This document shows, piece after piece, positions 17,229-25,317 of a stretch of 64,000 bases of DNA (position 1 is the first letter of the stretch; each line of letters begins with the position of its first letter). The stretch covers positions 124,001 to 188,000 of the forward strand of contig NZ_JAGQEE010000001.1 of the NCBI RefSeq assembly GCF_018304945.1. The letters are read 5' to 3'. Origin of the DNA: Collimonas humicola. Lineage in GTDB: Bacteria > Pseudomonadota > Gammaproteobacteria > Burkholderiales > Burkholderiaceae_D. A program made the position numbers and the translations under genes. The notes under the pieces were generated by a model. The model searched no databases and was not told where the DNA came from. It worked only from the letters and a program-made list of their open reading frames with translations.

Positions 17229-17463
17229 TTTGTGCCTCCTTCCTTGTCGAGGATGGCCTGCGCGGGTTGCGGAAGCGGGCGGCAAGCCGGCTTGAGCAAG
17301 CATTGTGCAGGTCATTTAACCAGTATAGGCGACCGGACTGTACTTAGACATCCTTCCGGGGGCGGGCGGGTATGCTAAATTGCTGTTTCTTATTGAGAAT
17401 TTCATAAAAACGCGACAAAACCGTAACCTGGTTTTTCGCCGCGCCTGAGGCACGTAGCTAACT

Positions 17464-17516
17464 GGGGTCGGAGTGAACTTTCTGCGCGCTTTTTGCAGAA
17501 ACTTCACTCCGACCCC
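17464..17516. repeat. REP-like hairpin, first of a pair
   Basis: Two 22-base arms (17464-17485 and 17495-17516) are reverse complements at 21 of 22 positions, around a 9-base loop. Each begins or ends with the tetrad GGGGTC/GACCCC. This GGGGTC(A/G)GAGT head is also present in the second hairpin 83 bp downstream. The form matches REP elements mobilised by REP-associated tyrosine transposases. Confidence 0.75.
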
Positions 17517-17598
17517 ACTTAGCGGGCTACGGAGCGCATACATCGTCGGCAGAAAACAAAACCACGAATGCGCTCTGTCTTTCTTCGAATTCGTCATG

Positions 17599-17653
17599 TG
17601 GGGTCAGAGTCGATTTTCGCGATAAAGCACCGCGAAAGTCGACTCTGACCCCA
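17599..17653. repeat. REP-like hairpin, second of a pair
   Basis: Two 23-base arms (17599-17621 and 17631-17653) match at 22 of 23 positions around a 9-base loop. The head TGGGGTCAGAGTCGA matches the first hairpin's head apart from a few substitutions; the tail (TTTTCGCG) differs from the first (CTTTCTGC). Confidence 0.75.
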
Positions 17654-17746
17654 GATGACTCTTTCTACGTAGCGGCACGTTTGTCAAAGGCGATGATTTT
17701 GCCTCCAGGCGAAACCTGGCCCGCCATTGTTGCTGACTCTTTACTT

Positions 17747-18565
17747 ATGACTTATTCGCAAGTGCATTTGAATCACGTCATCGTCCATGTCGACGGGCCG
17801 ACCAGATCGGCTATCGCGCAATCGGCTTTCCTGAAAAATGAATTTGCGGCATTTGAGGCGGGTACCGTCGTCATTGAGGACGGCGGCGGCTGGAGCGGCC
17901 TGTATATCGACGGCGAGCAGACCTACATCGAGATATTCGGTCCGTTGCCGGACGACGCGTCCGGCGGTGCTGCCGGCGTCTGCCTTGGCGTGGATCAGGC
18001 GGGCGGCTTGGAGGACGCCTGCACGGCCCTGCAAGAGTCTGGCCACATGCCCAGCCCCGATTTGGTCAAACGTCAGTTCGACGGTCAGGAAATTCCGTGG
18101 TTCCGCTATGTGGATCTTGTCGATTCCGGCGCCTCCTTTACGTCCTGCATCATGGAATACGACAAGGATTTCCTGAGGCTCAGCCGGCCGGGGATGAATG
18201 CCGGCCAAGACGGCATCAGCCGCAAACAATATAACGCCGCACGCTTCCGGCCGGAGCGCTATCTCAAGGATATCAGCGAGGTGACCCTGGCTCTTGCGCC
18301 GCTTGACCTCGCACTGTTTGGCAGTCAGCTGGCAGCACTGGGATATGTGGAAACGTCGGCAGGCGGGGCCAGGACTTTTTGCGGGCAAGAACTCAAATTC
18401 CATCTGGTGCAAAGCTACGCCTCGGTTTGCGGCGTGATTGCGCTCAAGCTGAATCTGTTAAAGAAAAAAGAAGGTGAGAAAATTTACTGCTTTGGCGCTG
18501 GATCGGCATTGCACTTCGATGCCGAGTTCAGCGCCACCTGGACTTTCGGGCCGGCCTCTGCATAA
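17747..18565 (+). CDS. Conserved protein, DUF5829-like
   Basis: 272 residues, no signal peptide in the chosen form. The N-terminus (YSQVHLNHVIVHVDGPTRSA, then FLKNEFAAFEAGTVV and GGGWSGLYIDGEQTYIEIFG) looks like a vicinal-oxygen-chelate or glyoxalase-related beta-alpha-beta fold and resembles DUF5829 proteins. That assignment is from memory. Function unknown. The start at 17747 fits this homology; an in-frame ATG at 17693 with AAAGGCG before it would add 18 residues. It reads into a glyoxalase-family gene 65 bp downstream, so the two may be co-transcribed. Confidence 0.65.
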   Translation: MTYSQVHLNHVIVHVDGPTRSAIAQSAFLKNEFAAFEAGTVVIEDGGGWSGLYIDGEQTYIEIFGPLPDDASGGAAGVCLGVDQAGGLEDACTALQESGHMPSPDLVKRQFDGQEIPWFRYVDLVDSGASFTSCIMEYDKDFLRLSRPGMNAGQDGISRKQYNAARFRPERYLKDISEVTLALAPLDLALFGSQLAALGYVETSAGGARTFCGQELKFHLVQSYASVCGVIALKLNLLKKKEGEKIYCFGAGSALHFDAEFSATWTFGPASA

Positions 18566-18630
18566 GTTTGCACGATTCGTATCTGCTTTTAATCTAAACC
18601 AGGTTTGCCGCGATCAGGAGAGAAAAATTC

Positions 18631-18996
18631 ATGCACCTATCCCACGCCATCCCCATCATCCGCATATTTTCGGAAGCCAAGGCCAAAGAGTTTTATCTCG
18701 ACTTCCTCGGCTTCACGCTGGATTGGGAACACCGCTTCGAGGAAAATTTTCCGCTGTATGCCCAGATAAAACGCGACGACCTGACCATTCATCTGAGCGA
18801 GCACCATGGCGATGCGACGCCGGGCTCGACCATGTTTGTGCCGGTGCGCGATATCGATGCCTTGCAGCGCGAGCTGCTGGCCAGGAACTACGCGTATGCA
18901 AAACCAGGCGTCGAAGATTTTCCCTGGGGACGCAACATGGAAGTCGCGGATCCGTTCGGCAACCGCATTCGTTTTTGCGAGCTGTCAAAGCAGTAA
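18631..18996 (+). CDS. Glyoxalase / bleomycin-resistance superfamily protein
   Basis: 121 residues, one vicinal-oxygen-chelate domain. Typical elements are IPIIRIFSEAKAKEFYLDFLGF at the N-terminus, DDLTIHLSEHHGD in the middle, and MEVADPFGNRIRFCE at the C-terminus. It resembles the bleomycin-binding protein subgroup, which sequesters drugs as a dimer, but the sequence cannot separate that from glyoxalase or dioxygenase relatives. ATCAGGAGAGAAAAATTC before the ATG is a good ribosome binding site. Convergent with the 2OG-oxygenase gene, 11 bp between stops. Confidence 0.82.
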   Translation: MHLSHAIPIIRIFSEAKAKEFYLDFLGFTLDWEHRFEENFPLYAQIKRDDLTIHLSEHHGDATPGSTMFVPVRDIDALQRELLARNYAYAKPGVEDFPWGRNMEVADPFGNRIRFCELSKQ

Positions 18997-19007
18997 GCTG
19001 ATCTGCG

Positions 19008-19634
19008 TCAGGCCGGCCGTTGCCTGAACCAGCCGGCAAGCGAGATGCGCTCGCGGGTCGCGGGCAGTACTTCGTGCAGCATGTCGGCGGACAGGAACAG
19101 CACCAGCCGGCTGCCCAGCGGGGCAATGTCTGCGCTGGACTGTCCTGCCGGATGCAGGCGCAGGGCGCCGCCTTGTTCCGGCAGCCAGTCTTGGTTCAGG
19201 TAGATGACCACCGAGACGGTGCGGCTGTCGTCGTCGCGGAAGCGGTCCAGATGAGGTTGGTAGGACGCGCCCGGTGCGTAACAGGCGAAGTGGCTTTCGT
19301 ACTCGTCCAGTCCCAGGAACAGGGTGCGGTTCAGCATCACGCGCAAGGTTTCCATGATCAGCAGATAGCGGTCGCATGCCGGCGATTGTCCGGCCTTGAG
19401 CCAAAGAATCCGGTCGCCGCGGATATCGCTGCGCACCGCTTGCGCCTCGCTGCGGCCGACGGCGGCACGATGCAAGGCGCCGCCAAGCGCCAGCGCGCGG
19501 CATTCCGCGGCCAGTTCCAGGGTCAGGTCTGCCGGCAGGAAAATGTTTTGCTGCGACCAGCCATGCTCGGTCAGGCTATCGGTCATGTGCAGCAGCAGCG
19601 CTTTGCTGAGGCACTCGGAGGATTCTGAAAACAT
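19008..19634 (-). CDS. 2-oxoglutarate/Fe(II)-dependent oxygenase (prolyl 4-hydroxylase-like)
   Basis: 208 residues, P4Hc-type double-stranded beta-helix. The iron ligands are the H-x-D pair in YQPHLDRFRDD and a distal histidine in MLHEVLPATRER, whose arginine would bind 2-oxoglutarate. VSVVIYLNQDWLPEQGGALRL between them is the usual core of this family. These enzymes hydroxylate protein or small-molecule substrates; the target is unknown. The start at 19634 has GGAAGAG upstream. A second oxygenase of the same superfamily lies next to it on the same strand, 187 bp away. Confidence 0.82.
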   Translation of the reverse strand: MFSESSECLSKALLLHMTDSLTEHGWSQQNIFLPADLTLELAAECRALALGGALHRAAVGRSEAQAVRSDIRGDRILWLKAGQSPACDRYLLIMETLRVMLNRTLFLGLDEYESHFACYAPGASYQPHLDRFRDDDSRTVSVVIYLNQDWLPEQGGALRLHPAGQSSADIAPLGSRLVLFLSADMLHEVLPATRERISLAGWFRQRPA

Positions 19635-19821
19635 CGCTGCAACTCTTCCTGGAAACGTGCATTCGCTGCGAATCGTCAATATTCCAGAAACGTTGTTTCA
19701 ACGATGCCGCCATGCATGCATCAAGTCCGCGGACCCGGGATGCATGGCTGGCGGACCAGTGTAACACTTGCGCCCGGCGAACGTCGGGCAGAGGGGAGGG
19801 ATAGTGCGCAGGAAACCTGGT

Positions 19822-20508
19822 TCAGGTCTCGCTCCATTGCCGCATCAGGTTGTGGTAGCAGCCGATCAGGCTGCGCCGCGCCTGTTCGTCGGCATTGGTC
19901 TGGTTGAGCTTCTGGATGGCATTATCCATTTCGAACAGCATGCTGCGCTGGCCGTCGTCGCGCACCAGGCTTTGCACCCAGAAAAAACAGGCGGTACGCA
20001 TCCCGCGCGTGATCGGCGTGACCTGGTGCAGGCTGGTGGCAGGGTATAGCACCATGTCGCCGGCCTGCAGCTTGACGGCATGCGTCCCGTAGGTGTCGTC
20101 GATCTGCAGTTCGCCGCCGTCGTAGGACTCGGGATCGGACAGGAACAAGGTGGCGGAGATGTCGGTGCGCAGCTTGCGGCCGCTGTGCGGATCGATGCGC
20201 ACGCTGCCGTCGACGTGGGCGCCGAAAGTCATGCCCTCGCCGTAGCGGTTGAACATCGGCGGATAGACGGTATTCGGCAGCGCCGCGCTGATGAAGCGCG
20301 GGTGGCGCTCCAATGCTGCCAGGATGACCTGCTGGCATTGCCGCGCCGTTTCAGAACGCTCATCGATCTGCTGGTTGAACTTGACTGCCGCTCCCTGGTA
20401 GCCGGCGGTGACGCGGCCGTCTACCCACGCCGCGCCGGCGTGGTCCAGCAATTGGCGCACCGCTTCCAGCTGCTGTGCATCTAGTACCTTGGGAATGGCG
20501 ATCAGCAT
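19822..20508 (-). CDS. piuC: PKHD-type hydroxylase PiuC/YbiX
   Basis: 228 residues, matching the Fe(II)/2-oxoglutarate-dependent PKHD hydroxylase family (YbiX in E. coli, about 225 residues). Iron ligands are visible as GAHVDGSVRI (H-x-D) and the distal histidine in SLHQVTPITRGMR, with the 2OG-binding arginine nearby. PYDGGELQ-type sequence (SYDGGELQIDDTYG) is a family hallmark. PiuC genes are iron-starvation induced and sit beside catecholate siderophore receptors; here it follows the TonB receptor by 25 bp on the same strand. Its exact substrate is not settled. Confidence 0.9.
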   Translation of the reverse strand: MLIAIPKVLDAQQLEAVRQLLDHAGAAWVDGRVTAGYQGAAVKFNQQIDERSETARQCQQVILAALERHPRFISAALPNTVYPPMFNRYGEGMTFGAHVDGSVRIDPHSGRKLRTDISATLFLSDPESYDGGELQIDDTYGTHAVKLQAGDMVLYPATSLHQVTPITRGMRTACFFWVQSLVRDDGQRSMLFEMDNAIQKLNQTNADEQARRSLIGCYHNLMRQWSET

Positions 20509-20533
20509 GAACGTCTCTCTATTTTTTTCTAAG

Positions 20534-22768
20534 TTACATACGATAGTTGAGCGACAGCATGGCGGTACGGCCGGTGCCCGGCACCGAGCGGCCGCCGTCT
20601 GACTGGATCAAGGCATCGTAATACATCTTGTTGGTCAGGTTGAACAGATTCAGGCGGATATCGTATTTCGGTTGCGTATACGCCACCGTGGCATCCCAGC
20701 GCGTATAGCCGCCGGCCTGCACCGTGTTGGCCGGGTTGGCGTAGCGCGCCGACATGTAGCTGGCGCCGCCGCCGACTTCCCAGTGCGGCGCGACCTTGTA
20801 GGTGGTCCAGCTGGTCAGCGTATTCTTGGGCGTGTTGACCGGAATCTTGCCCAGCGTGCCGTCGAGGCTGGAAGACTGGATCACCTTGGCGTCCAGGTAG
20901 GTGTAGCCGAGCGCGACCTGCCAATCCTTGGTGATGTGGCCGATGGCGCCCGCGCGCGCGCCGTTGACCCTTACCGTGCCGTCCAGCACATAGACGCCGG
21001 TGCTGACCAGGCTGCGCGCATTTTCCTTCTTGATCTGGAAGATGGCGGCGTTGAGCGACAGCTTGTCGCCCAGCAGATCCCATTTGCCGCCCAGTTCGTA
21101 GGAGCGGTTCTTTTCCGGATCGAGGTTTTGCTGGCCGGTGGTGCCGGTCAGCTGTTCCAGCGAGGGGTTGAACGAGGTGCCGTAGGACAGGTAGTAAGAC
21201 TGTTCGCTGCTTGGCTGCCAGATGCCGCCCAGGCGCACGCTGGTGAAATTGACGGTCTGCTGGGCCGAGGCGAGCGTGGTGTTCTTGGCGGCGGCCGGGG
21301 CATTGGTCGAGTTCAGCGAGTTGGTGATGCTGGCGACGTAGCGGTCGAAGCGCAGGCCGCCGACCAGCTTGAACTGATCGGTGAGCGTCGCGGTGTCGTT
21401 GAGATAGGCGGCGATCGTATTGGCGGAGCCGCCGGCGCGGTTGCCGGCCTGGCTGACGACATTGCTGCCGGCCGTGCTGTAGCTCGGATTGAGCAATGGC
21501 ACGCAGTCGTTGTAGCCGGCCACCGTTGAAGGCGCATTCAAGGCCACGCCGTTGCAGCTGCCGTTGCGATAGTAACCCTGGTTGTCGTAGCCGTCATGGC
21601 CGAGCTCGAAGCCCGCCAGCAGCTCATGCTTGACGCTGCCGGTGCTGAGCGTGGCCGACAGTTCGGTCTGGTTGAAAATCGAATAGTCGCGGATGTCGCG
21701 GTCATGGCTCTGGCCGCGCACATACAGGCTGCTCAACGGCAGCGAGCTGATTGCCGAAGTCGGCAATGGCGTGAAGCCGGCGGCGGACACCGTGCCGATG
21801 GTGTTCGGCGCGGTTTCTACCGCGCTGGTGCGCACATAGTTGAACTGGGTCTGGTTGCGCAGCACGATGTCGGGCGTGATCTTGTGGCGGATGGTCGTGT
21901 TGAGCGACGCCACGTCCTGGTTGGTGTGGTCGCTGTTGAGGCCGTAGGCGGTATCGCGGCCGACATTGGCCGGATGGCCGTTGAGCGGCGGCAGGCCGTA
22001 GTCGGGCATGTCGTGGTTGTGCTGGATCAGGGCCGACAGGGTGATTTCAGTCGGGGTGCCGATGCCGAACACATAGGAGCCGGCCAAGCCGAAATCCTGG
22101 ACGTCGGTCTGGTCGCGCGTAGTGGCCTTGCCGCTTTGCGCCATGGCCGACAGGCGCAAAGCCGAAGTGTCCGACAACGGGCGATTGTAGTCCGCGGTAG
22201 TACGCACCAGGCCGTTGGTGGTGGCCGACGCCGACACTTCGGTCGAGGCATGCAGGTTGGCTTTCTTGGTCACCTGGTTGATCACGCCGCCGGTGGAGCC
22301 GCGCCCGAACAGCATCGACGACGGTCCCATCAGCACTTCGACTTCATCGATGGCGAAAGTGTCGCGATAATACTGGCCGCGGTCGCGGAAGCCGTCCAGG
22401 TAGATGTCGGTGCGCGCCGAAAAGCCGTTCAAGTTGATATTGTTGCCGATCTGGCCGCCTTCCGCGCCGCCCAGCGTGATGCCGGCGACGTTGCGCAGGG
22501 CATCGGCCAGCGAGCTCGCGCCTTGCGATTGTATCAGCGCCTTGTTGACGACGACGACCGATTGCGGCACGTCATGCAGGTCGGCCGGCAATTTGGTGAG
22601 GGAAGTGCCGTTGGCGTTGAAATCGCCGCGGCTGCCTTCCACCACGACTTCCTGCAACACGGCAGGGCTGGCATTTGTTTTCGGGTTGGGAGCTTGTTGC
22701 GCTTGCGCGGACAGGGGGGCGGCGAACACTGCGACCAGGGCAGCGGCAATCGGGTTGAGGCGGTTCAT
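20534..22768 (-). CDS. TonB-dependent siderophore receptor (catecholate type)
   Basis: 744 residues. A signal peptide ends at AQAQQ. A plug domain follows (DVPQSVVVVNKALIQ, ADALRNVAGITLGG, RDTFAIDEVEVLMGPSSML), then a 22-strand outer-membrane barrel ending in the insertion signal MLSLNYRM. The Fiu/PiuA-type receptors for monomeric catechol or DHBS-iron are the closest in pattern. It imports ferric siderophore with TonB-ExbBD energy. The ATG at 22768 lacks a strong ribosome binding site but starts the signal peptide. A Fur-like box lies about 130 bp upstream, and piuC is the next gene in the operon. Confidence 0.9.
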   Translation of the reverse strand: MNRLNPIAAALVAVFAAPLSAQAQQAPNPKTNASPAVLQEVVVEGSRGDFNANGTSLTKLPADLHDVPQSVVVVNKALIQSQGASSLADALRNVAGITLGGAEGGQIGNNINLNGFSARTDIYLDGFRDRGQYYRDTFAIDEVEVLMGPSSMLFGRGSTGGVINQVTKKANLHASTEVSASATTNGLVRTTADYNRPLSDTSALRLSAMAQSGKATTRDQTDVQDFGLAGSYVFGIGTPTEITLSALIQHNHDMPDYGLPPLNGHPANVGRDTAYGLNSDHTNQDVASLNTTIRHKITPDIVLRNQTQFNYVRTSAVETAPNTIGTVSAAGFTPLPTSAISSLPLSSLYVRGQSHDRDIRDYSIFNQTELSATLSTGSVKHELLAGFELGHDGYDNQGYYRNGSCNGVALNAPSTVAGYNDCVPLLNPSYSTAGSNVVSQAGNRAGGSANTIAAYLNDTATLTDQFKLVGGLRFDRYVASITNSLNSTNAPAAAKNTTLASAQQTVNFTSVRLGGIWQPSSEQSYYLSYGTSFNPSLEQLTGTTGQQNLDPEKNRSYELGGKWDLLGDKLSLNAAIFQIKKENARSLVSTGVYVLDGTVRVNGARAGAIGHITKDWQVALGYTYLDAKVIQSSSLDGTLGKIPVNTPKNTLTSWTTYKVAPHWEVGGGASYMSARYANPANTVQAGGYTRWDATVAYTQPKYDIRLNLFNLTNKMYYDALIQSDGGRSVPGTGRTAMLSLNYRM

Positions 22769-22888
22769 TTTTATCGTCAGCAAAAGGTTTGGCAGGCCGG
22801 CTTGTGCGGCGCGCGGATTTTTTGGCTGGCTAGTACGGCGGATGATCTCGTTTGGCTGGCTGATGGTGTCGCATGTAAACGAGAGTGA

Positions 22889-22908
22889 TTATGTAATCGA
22901 TTCTTATT
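22889..22908 (-). promoter_or_regulatory. Candidate Fur box upstream of the siderophore receptor
   Basis: On the minus strand the sequence AATAAGAATCGATTACATAA resembles the AATGAGAATCATTATCATTT-type Fur site at 13 of 20 positions. The surrounding region is AT-rich. The position, about 120-140 bp before the receptor start, suits an iron-regulated promoter. Confidence 0.5.
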
Positions 22909-23043
22909 TACTGTTAATTTGCGCTGCAATTATAGATGAGAATTCTGTTGCGCCTATAGCTGGGAATTGTGAAATCGCGCAAAAAAACAACAGCTTGTCA
23001 AACTGCTCATTGCCGGCTTTCCGCGAATCGCCGGCAGCAGGTC

Positions 23044-23871
23044 CTAGCGTTCGTCCAGCAGGAAATTGCGCGAAGGCTGCGGCAACTGTCCGCCGGCGGC
23101 GCCGGTTTCATCCTTTAACCGGATGCCGGAGAGCTGCCGCTGGCGCGCTTGCGTCAGCAGGTAATGCAGCTTGAACGCCGCTTCTTCATACGACAGGCCG
23201 GCGGGCCGCACATTGGAAATGCAATTGCGGCTTTCATCGGTCAGGCCGATGCGCGGCGCCCAGGTCAGGTACAGTCCCATGCTGTCGGGCGAACTCAGGC
23301 CGGGGCGTTCGCCGATCAGTATCAGCGCCAGCTTGGCGCCGAATATTTCGCCGACTTCATCGCCTATCGCGACCCGTCCCTGGCGCACGATGGCGACCGG
23401 CGCCAGCGTCCAGTTCTCAGGCGCCAGGCGCTTCATCAGCGCCTCCAGGAAAGGCTGGGCATTCTGCTCGATGGCAAGCGCCGACAAGCCGTCGGCAATG
23501 ACAATGGCGAGATCGTAGCTGGCCGCCGGCTCATGGCTTTGCCGCAGTTCCTGCAAGACAGTGCGCGAGGCGGCGTCCAGCCGCCGTCCGAGGTCGGGGC
23601 GCTGCAGGTAGGTGTCGCGGTTTCCGGCTGCGCTCGATACCGTGACGCAGCGCGTGCTGCCGGCAAAGGACTCGCTCAGGCGGCTGCTCAGCGCCTTGGC
23701 GTCCAGCGCCAGGTGCACTGCATCGCGCGCCCGCGCATGCGCCAGTTGGAACTCCAGCTGGGCCGAGGTCGGCAGGCTGACGCCGCTGCGGCCCAGTGCG
23801 ATGCGGGCGGCGGTAAATCGCCGCAACGCCTGCCAGGGATTGCTGACTACGGTGGGATTTGGCTTGTTCAT
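23044..23871 (-). CDS. eutC: Ethanolamine ammonia-lyase small subunit
   Basis: 275 residues, matching EutC (about 295 in E. coli). Together with EutB it makes the adenosylcobalamin-dependent enzyme that splits ethanolamine into acetaldehyde and ammonia. Visible family segments include FTAARIALGRSGVSLPT, LQRPDLGRRLD, VIADGLSALAIEQNAQPF and ERPGLSSPDSMGLYLTW. The ATG at 23871 lies 9 bp past the eutB stop. No microcompartment shell genes or aldehyde dehydrogenase are present here, so this is the short permease-lyase type used for nitrogen or simple carbon scavenging. Confidence 0.93.
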   Translation of the reverse strand: MNKPNPTVVSNPWQALRRFTAARIALGRSGVSLPTSAQLEFQLAHARARDAVHLALDAKALSSRLSESFAGSTRCVTVSSAAGNRDTYLQRPDLGRRLDAASRTVLQELRQSHEPAASYDLAIVIADGLSALAIEQNAQPFLEALMKRLAPENWTLAPVAIVRQGRVAIGDEVGEIFGAKLALILIGERPGLSSPDSMGLYLTWAPRIGLTDESRNCISNVRPAGLSYEEAAFKLHYLLTQARQRQLSGIRLKDETGAAGGQLPQPSRNFLLDER

Positions 23872-23880
23872 GCAGGGGCC

Positions 23881-25284
23881 TCAGAATATGCGCAGCAGCG
23901 CTTGTTGAAATACCGCCGGCAGGGCCGTGCCCAGCTTGACCTGCTCGCCTTCGCTGAAGATCCGCATGTTCTTCAGCCAGGCGTCGAATTCCGGCGCCGG
24001 CTTCGATCCCAGCAAGCGCCGCACATACAAGGCATCGTGGAAGGAGGTGGTCTGGTAGTTGAGCATGATGTCGTCCGAGCCTGGAATCCCCATGACAAAG
24101 GTGCAGCCTGCGGCGCCGAGCAGGGTCAGCAATACGTCCATGTCGTCCTGGTCGGCTTCGGCGTGGTTGGTGTAGCAGACATCGCAGCCCATCGGCAGGC
24201 CCAGCAGCTTGGCGCAGAAATGGTCCTCTAGCCCGGCGCGGATGATCTGCTTGCCGTCGTACAGATACTCGGGGCCAATGAAGCCGACCACCGAATTGAC
24301 CAGCAGCGGCTGGAACTTGCGCGCCACCGCATAGGCCCGCGCTTCGCAGGTCTGCTGGTCGATGCCATGATGGGCATTGGCCGACAGCGCGCTGCCCTGG
24401 CCGGTTTCGAAATACATGACATTGTCGCCGACCGTGCCGCGCTGCAGCGAGAGGGCGGCGTCGCGCGCTTCCGCCAGCAGCGCCAGGTCGATGCCGAAGC
24501 TGAGGTTGGCGGCTTCGGTGCCGGCAATCGACTGGAACACCAGGTCCACCGGCGCGCCGCGGTTGATGGCTTCTATCGTATTGGTGACGTGGGTCAGCAC
24601 GCAGGACTGGGTCGGAATCTGGTAGCGTTGGATGATGTCGTCGAGCATGCTGACGATCTTGATCACCTGCGGTACGTTGTCGGTGGCCGGATTGATGCCG
24701 ATCACCGCATCGCCGCTGCCGTACAAAAGGCCATCGAGGATGCTGGCGGCGATGCCGCTGGCGTCGTCGGTCGGATGGTTGGGCTGCAGGCGGGTCGAGA
24801 GGCTGCCGGCCAGGCCGATGGTGTTGCGGAAACGGGTCACCGCCCGGCATTTTTTTGCGGCCAGGATCAGGTCCTGCACCCGCATGATCTTGGATACGGC
24901 GGCCGCCATTTCCGGCGTGATGCCGGGCGCCACGGCAGTCAGCATCTGTTCGTCCACCGCATCGCTCAGCAGCCAGTTGCGAAAGTCGCCCACGGTCAGA
25001 TGGCTGATGCGGGAAAAGGCGGCGGCGTCGTGATCGTCGACGATCAGGCGGCTGATTTCATCCTGTTCGTAAGGGATCAGCAAATTGCTGAGGAAGGTGG
25101 CCAGCGGCACGGCGGCCAGGGTCATCTGCGCCGCCACCCGTTCCTCCGCGCTGGCGGCGGCCAGGCCCGCCAGGCAATCGCCGGAGCGCAGCGGCGTGGC
25201 CTTGGCCATCAAGTCTTTCAGGTCGCGGAAAATGTAAGTCCTGGCGCCGACCATATGGCTGAACGGATGCTTGCTATTGCCCAC
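23881..25284 (-). CDS. eutB: Ethanolamine ammonia-lyase large subunit
   Basis: 467 residues (E. coli EutB has 453). Catalytic TIM-barrel subunit that binds ethanolamine and the cobalamin. Family segments visible are FRNTIGLAGSLSTRLQPNHP, DAVIGINPATDN, GTEAANLSFGIDLALL, YFETGQGSALSANAHHG, and CDVCYTNHAEADQDDMD. The start is a GTG at 25284 with GGAGG nine bases upstream; an ATG at 25257 is the alternative. Middle gene of the permease-eutB-eutC unit, with 33 bp to the permease stop and 9 bp to eutC. Confidence 0.94.
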   Translation of the reverse strand: MGNSKHPFSHMVGARTYIFRDLKDLMAKATPLRSGDCLAGLAAASAEERVAAQMTLAAVPLATFLSNLLIPYEQDEISRLIVDDHDAAAFSRISHLTVGDFRNWLLSDAVDEQMLTAVAPGITPEMAAAVSKIMRVQDLILAAKKCRAVTRFRNTIGLAGSLSTRLQPNHPTDDASGIAASILDGLLYGSGDAVIGINPATDNVPQVIKIVSMLDDIIQRYQIPTQSCVLTHVTNTIEAINRGAPVDLVFQSIAGTEAANLSFGIDLALLAEARDAALSLQRGTVGDNVMYFETGQGSALSANAHHGIDQQTCEARAYAVARKFQPLLVNSVVGFIGPEYLYDGKQIIRAGLEDHFCAKLLGLPMGCDVCYTNHAEADQDDMDVLLTLLGAAGCTFVMGIPGSDDIMLNYQTTSFHDALYVRRLLGSKPAPEFDAWLKNMRIFSEGEQVKLGTALPAVFQQALLRIF

Positions 25285-25317
25285 TGATGCGGTCCTCCAT
25301 GCGGTTTTCTGATTGGC

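Larger units (their letters stand above)
17229..17746. other. Intergenic region carrying two REP-like hairpins
   Basis: About 518 bp between the slipin and DUF5829-like genes. Short frames here are not convincing. The region holds the slipin promoter area and the two inverted-repeat elements described separately at 17464-17516 and 17599-17653. Confidence 0.6.

Noticed and set aside
17316-17597. Short minus-strand frame of 93 codons
   Set aside because: It runs through one REP-like hairpin; no ribosome binding site or family match.
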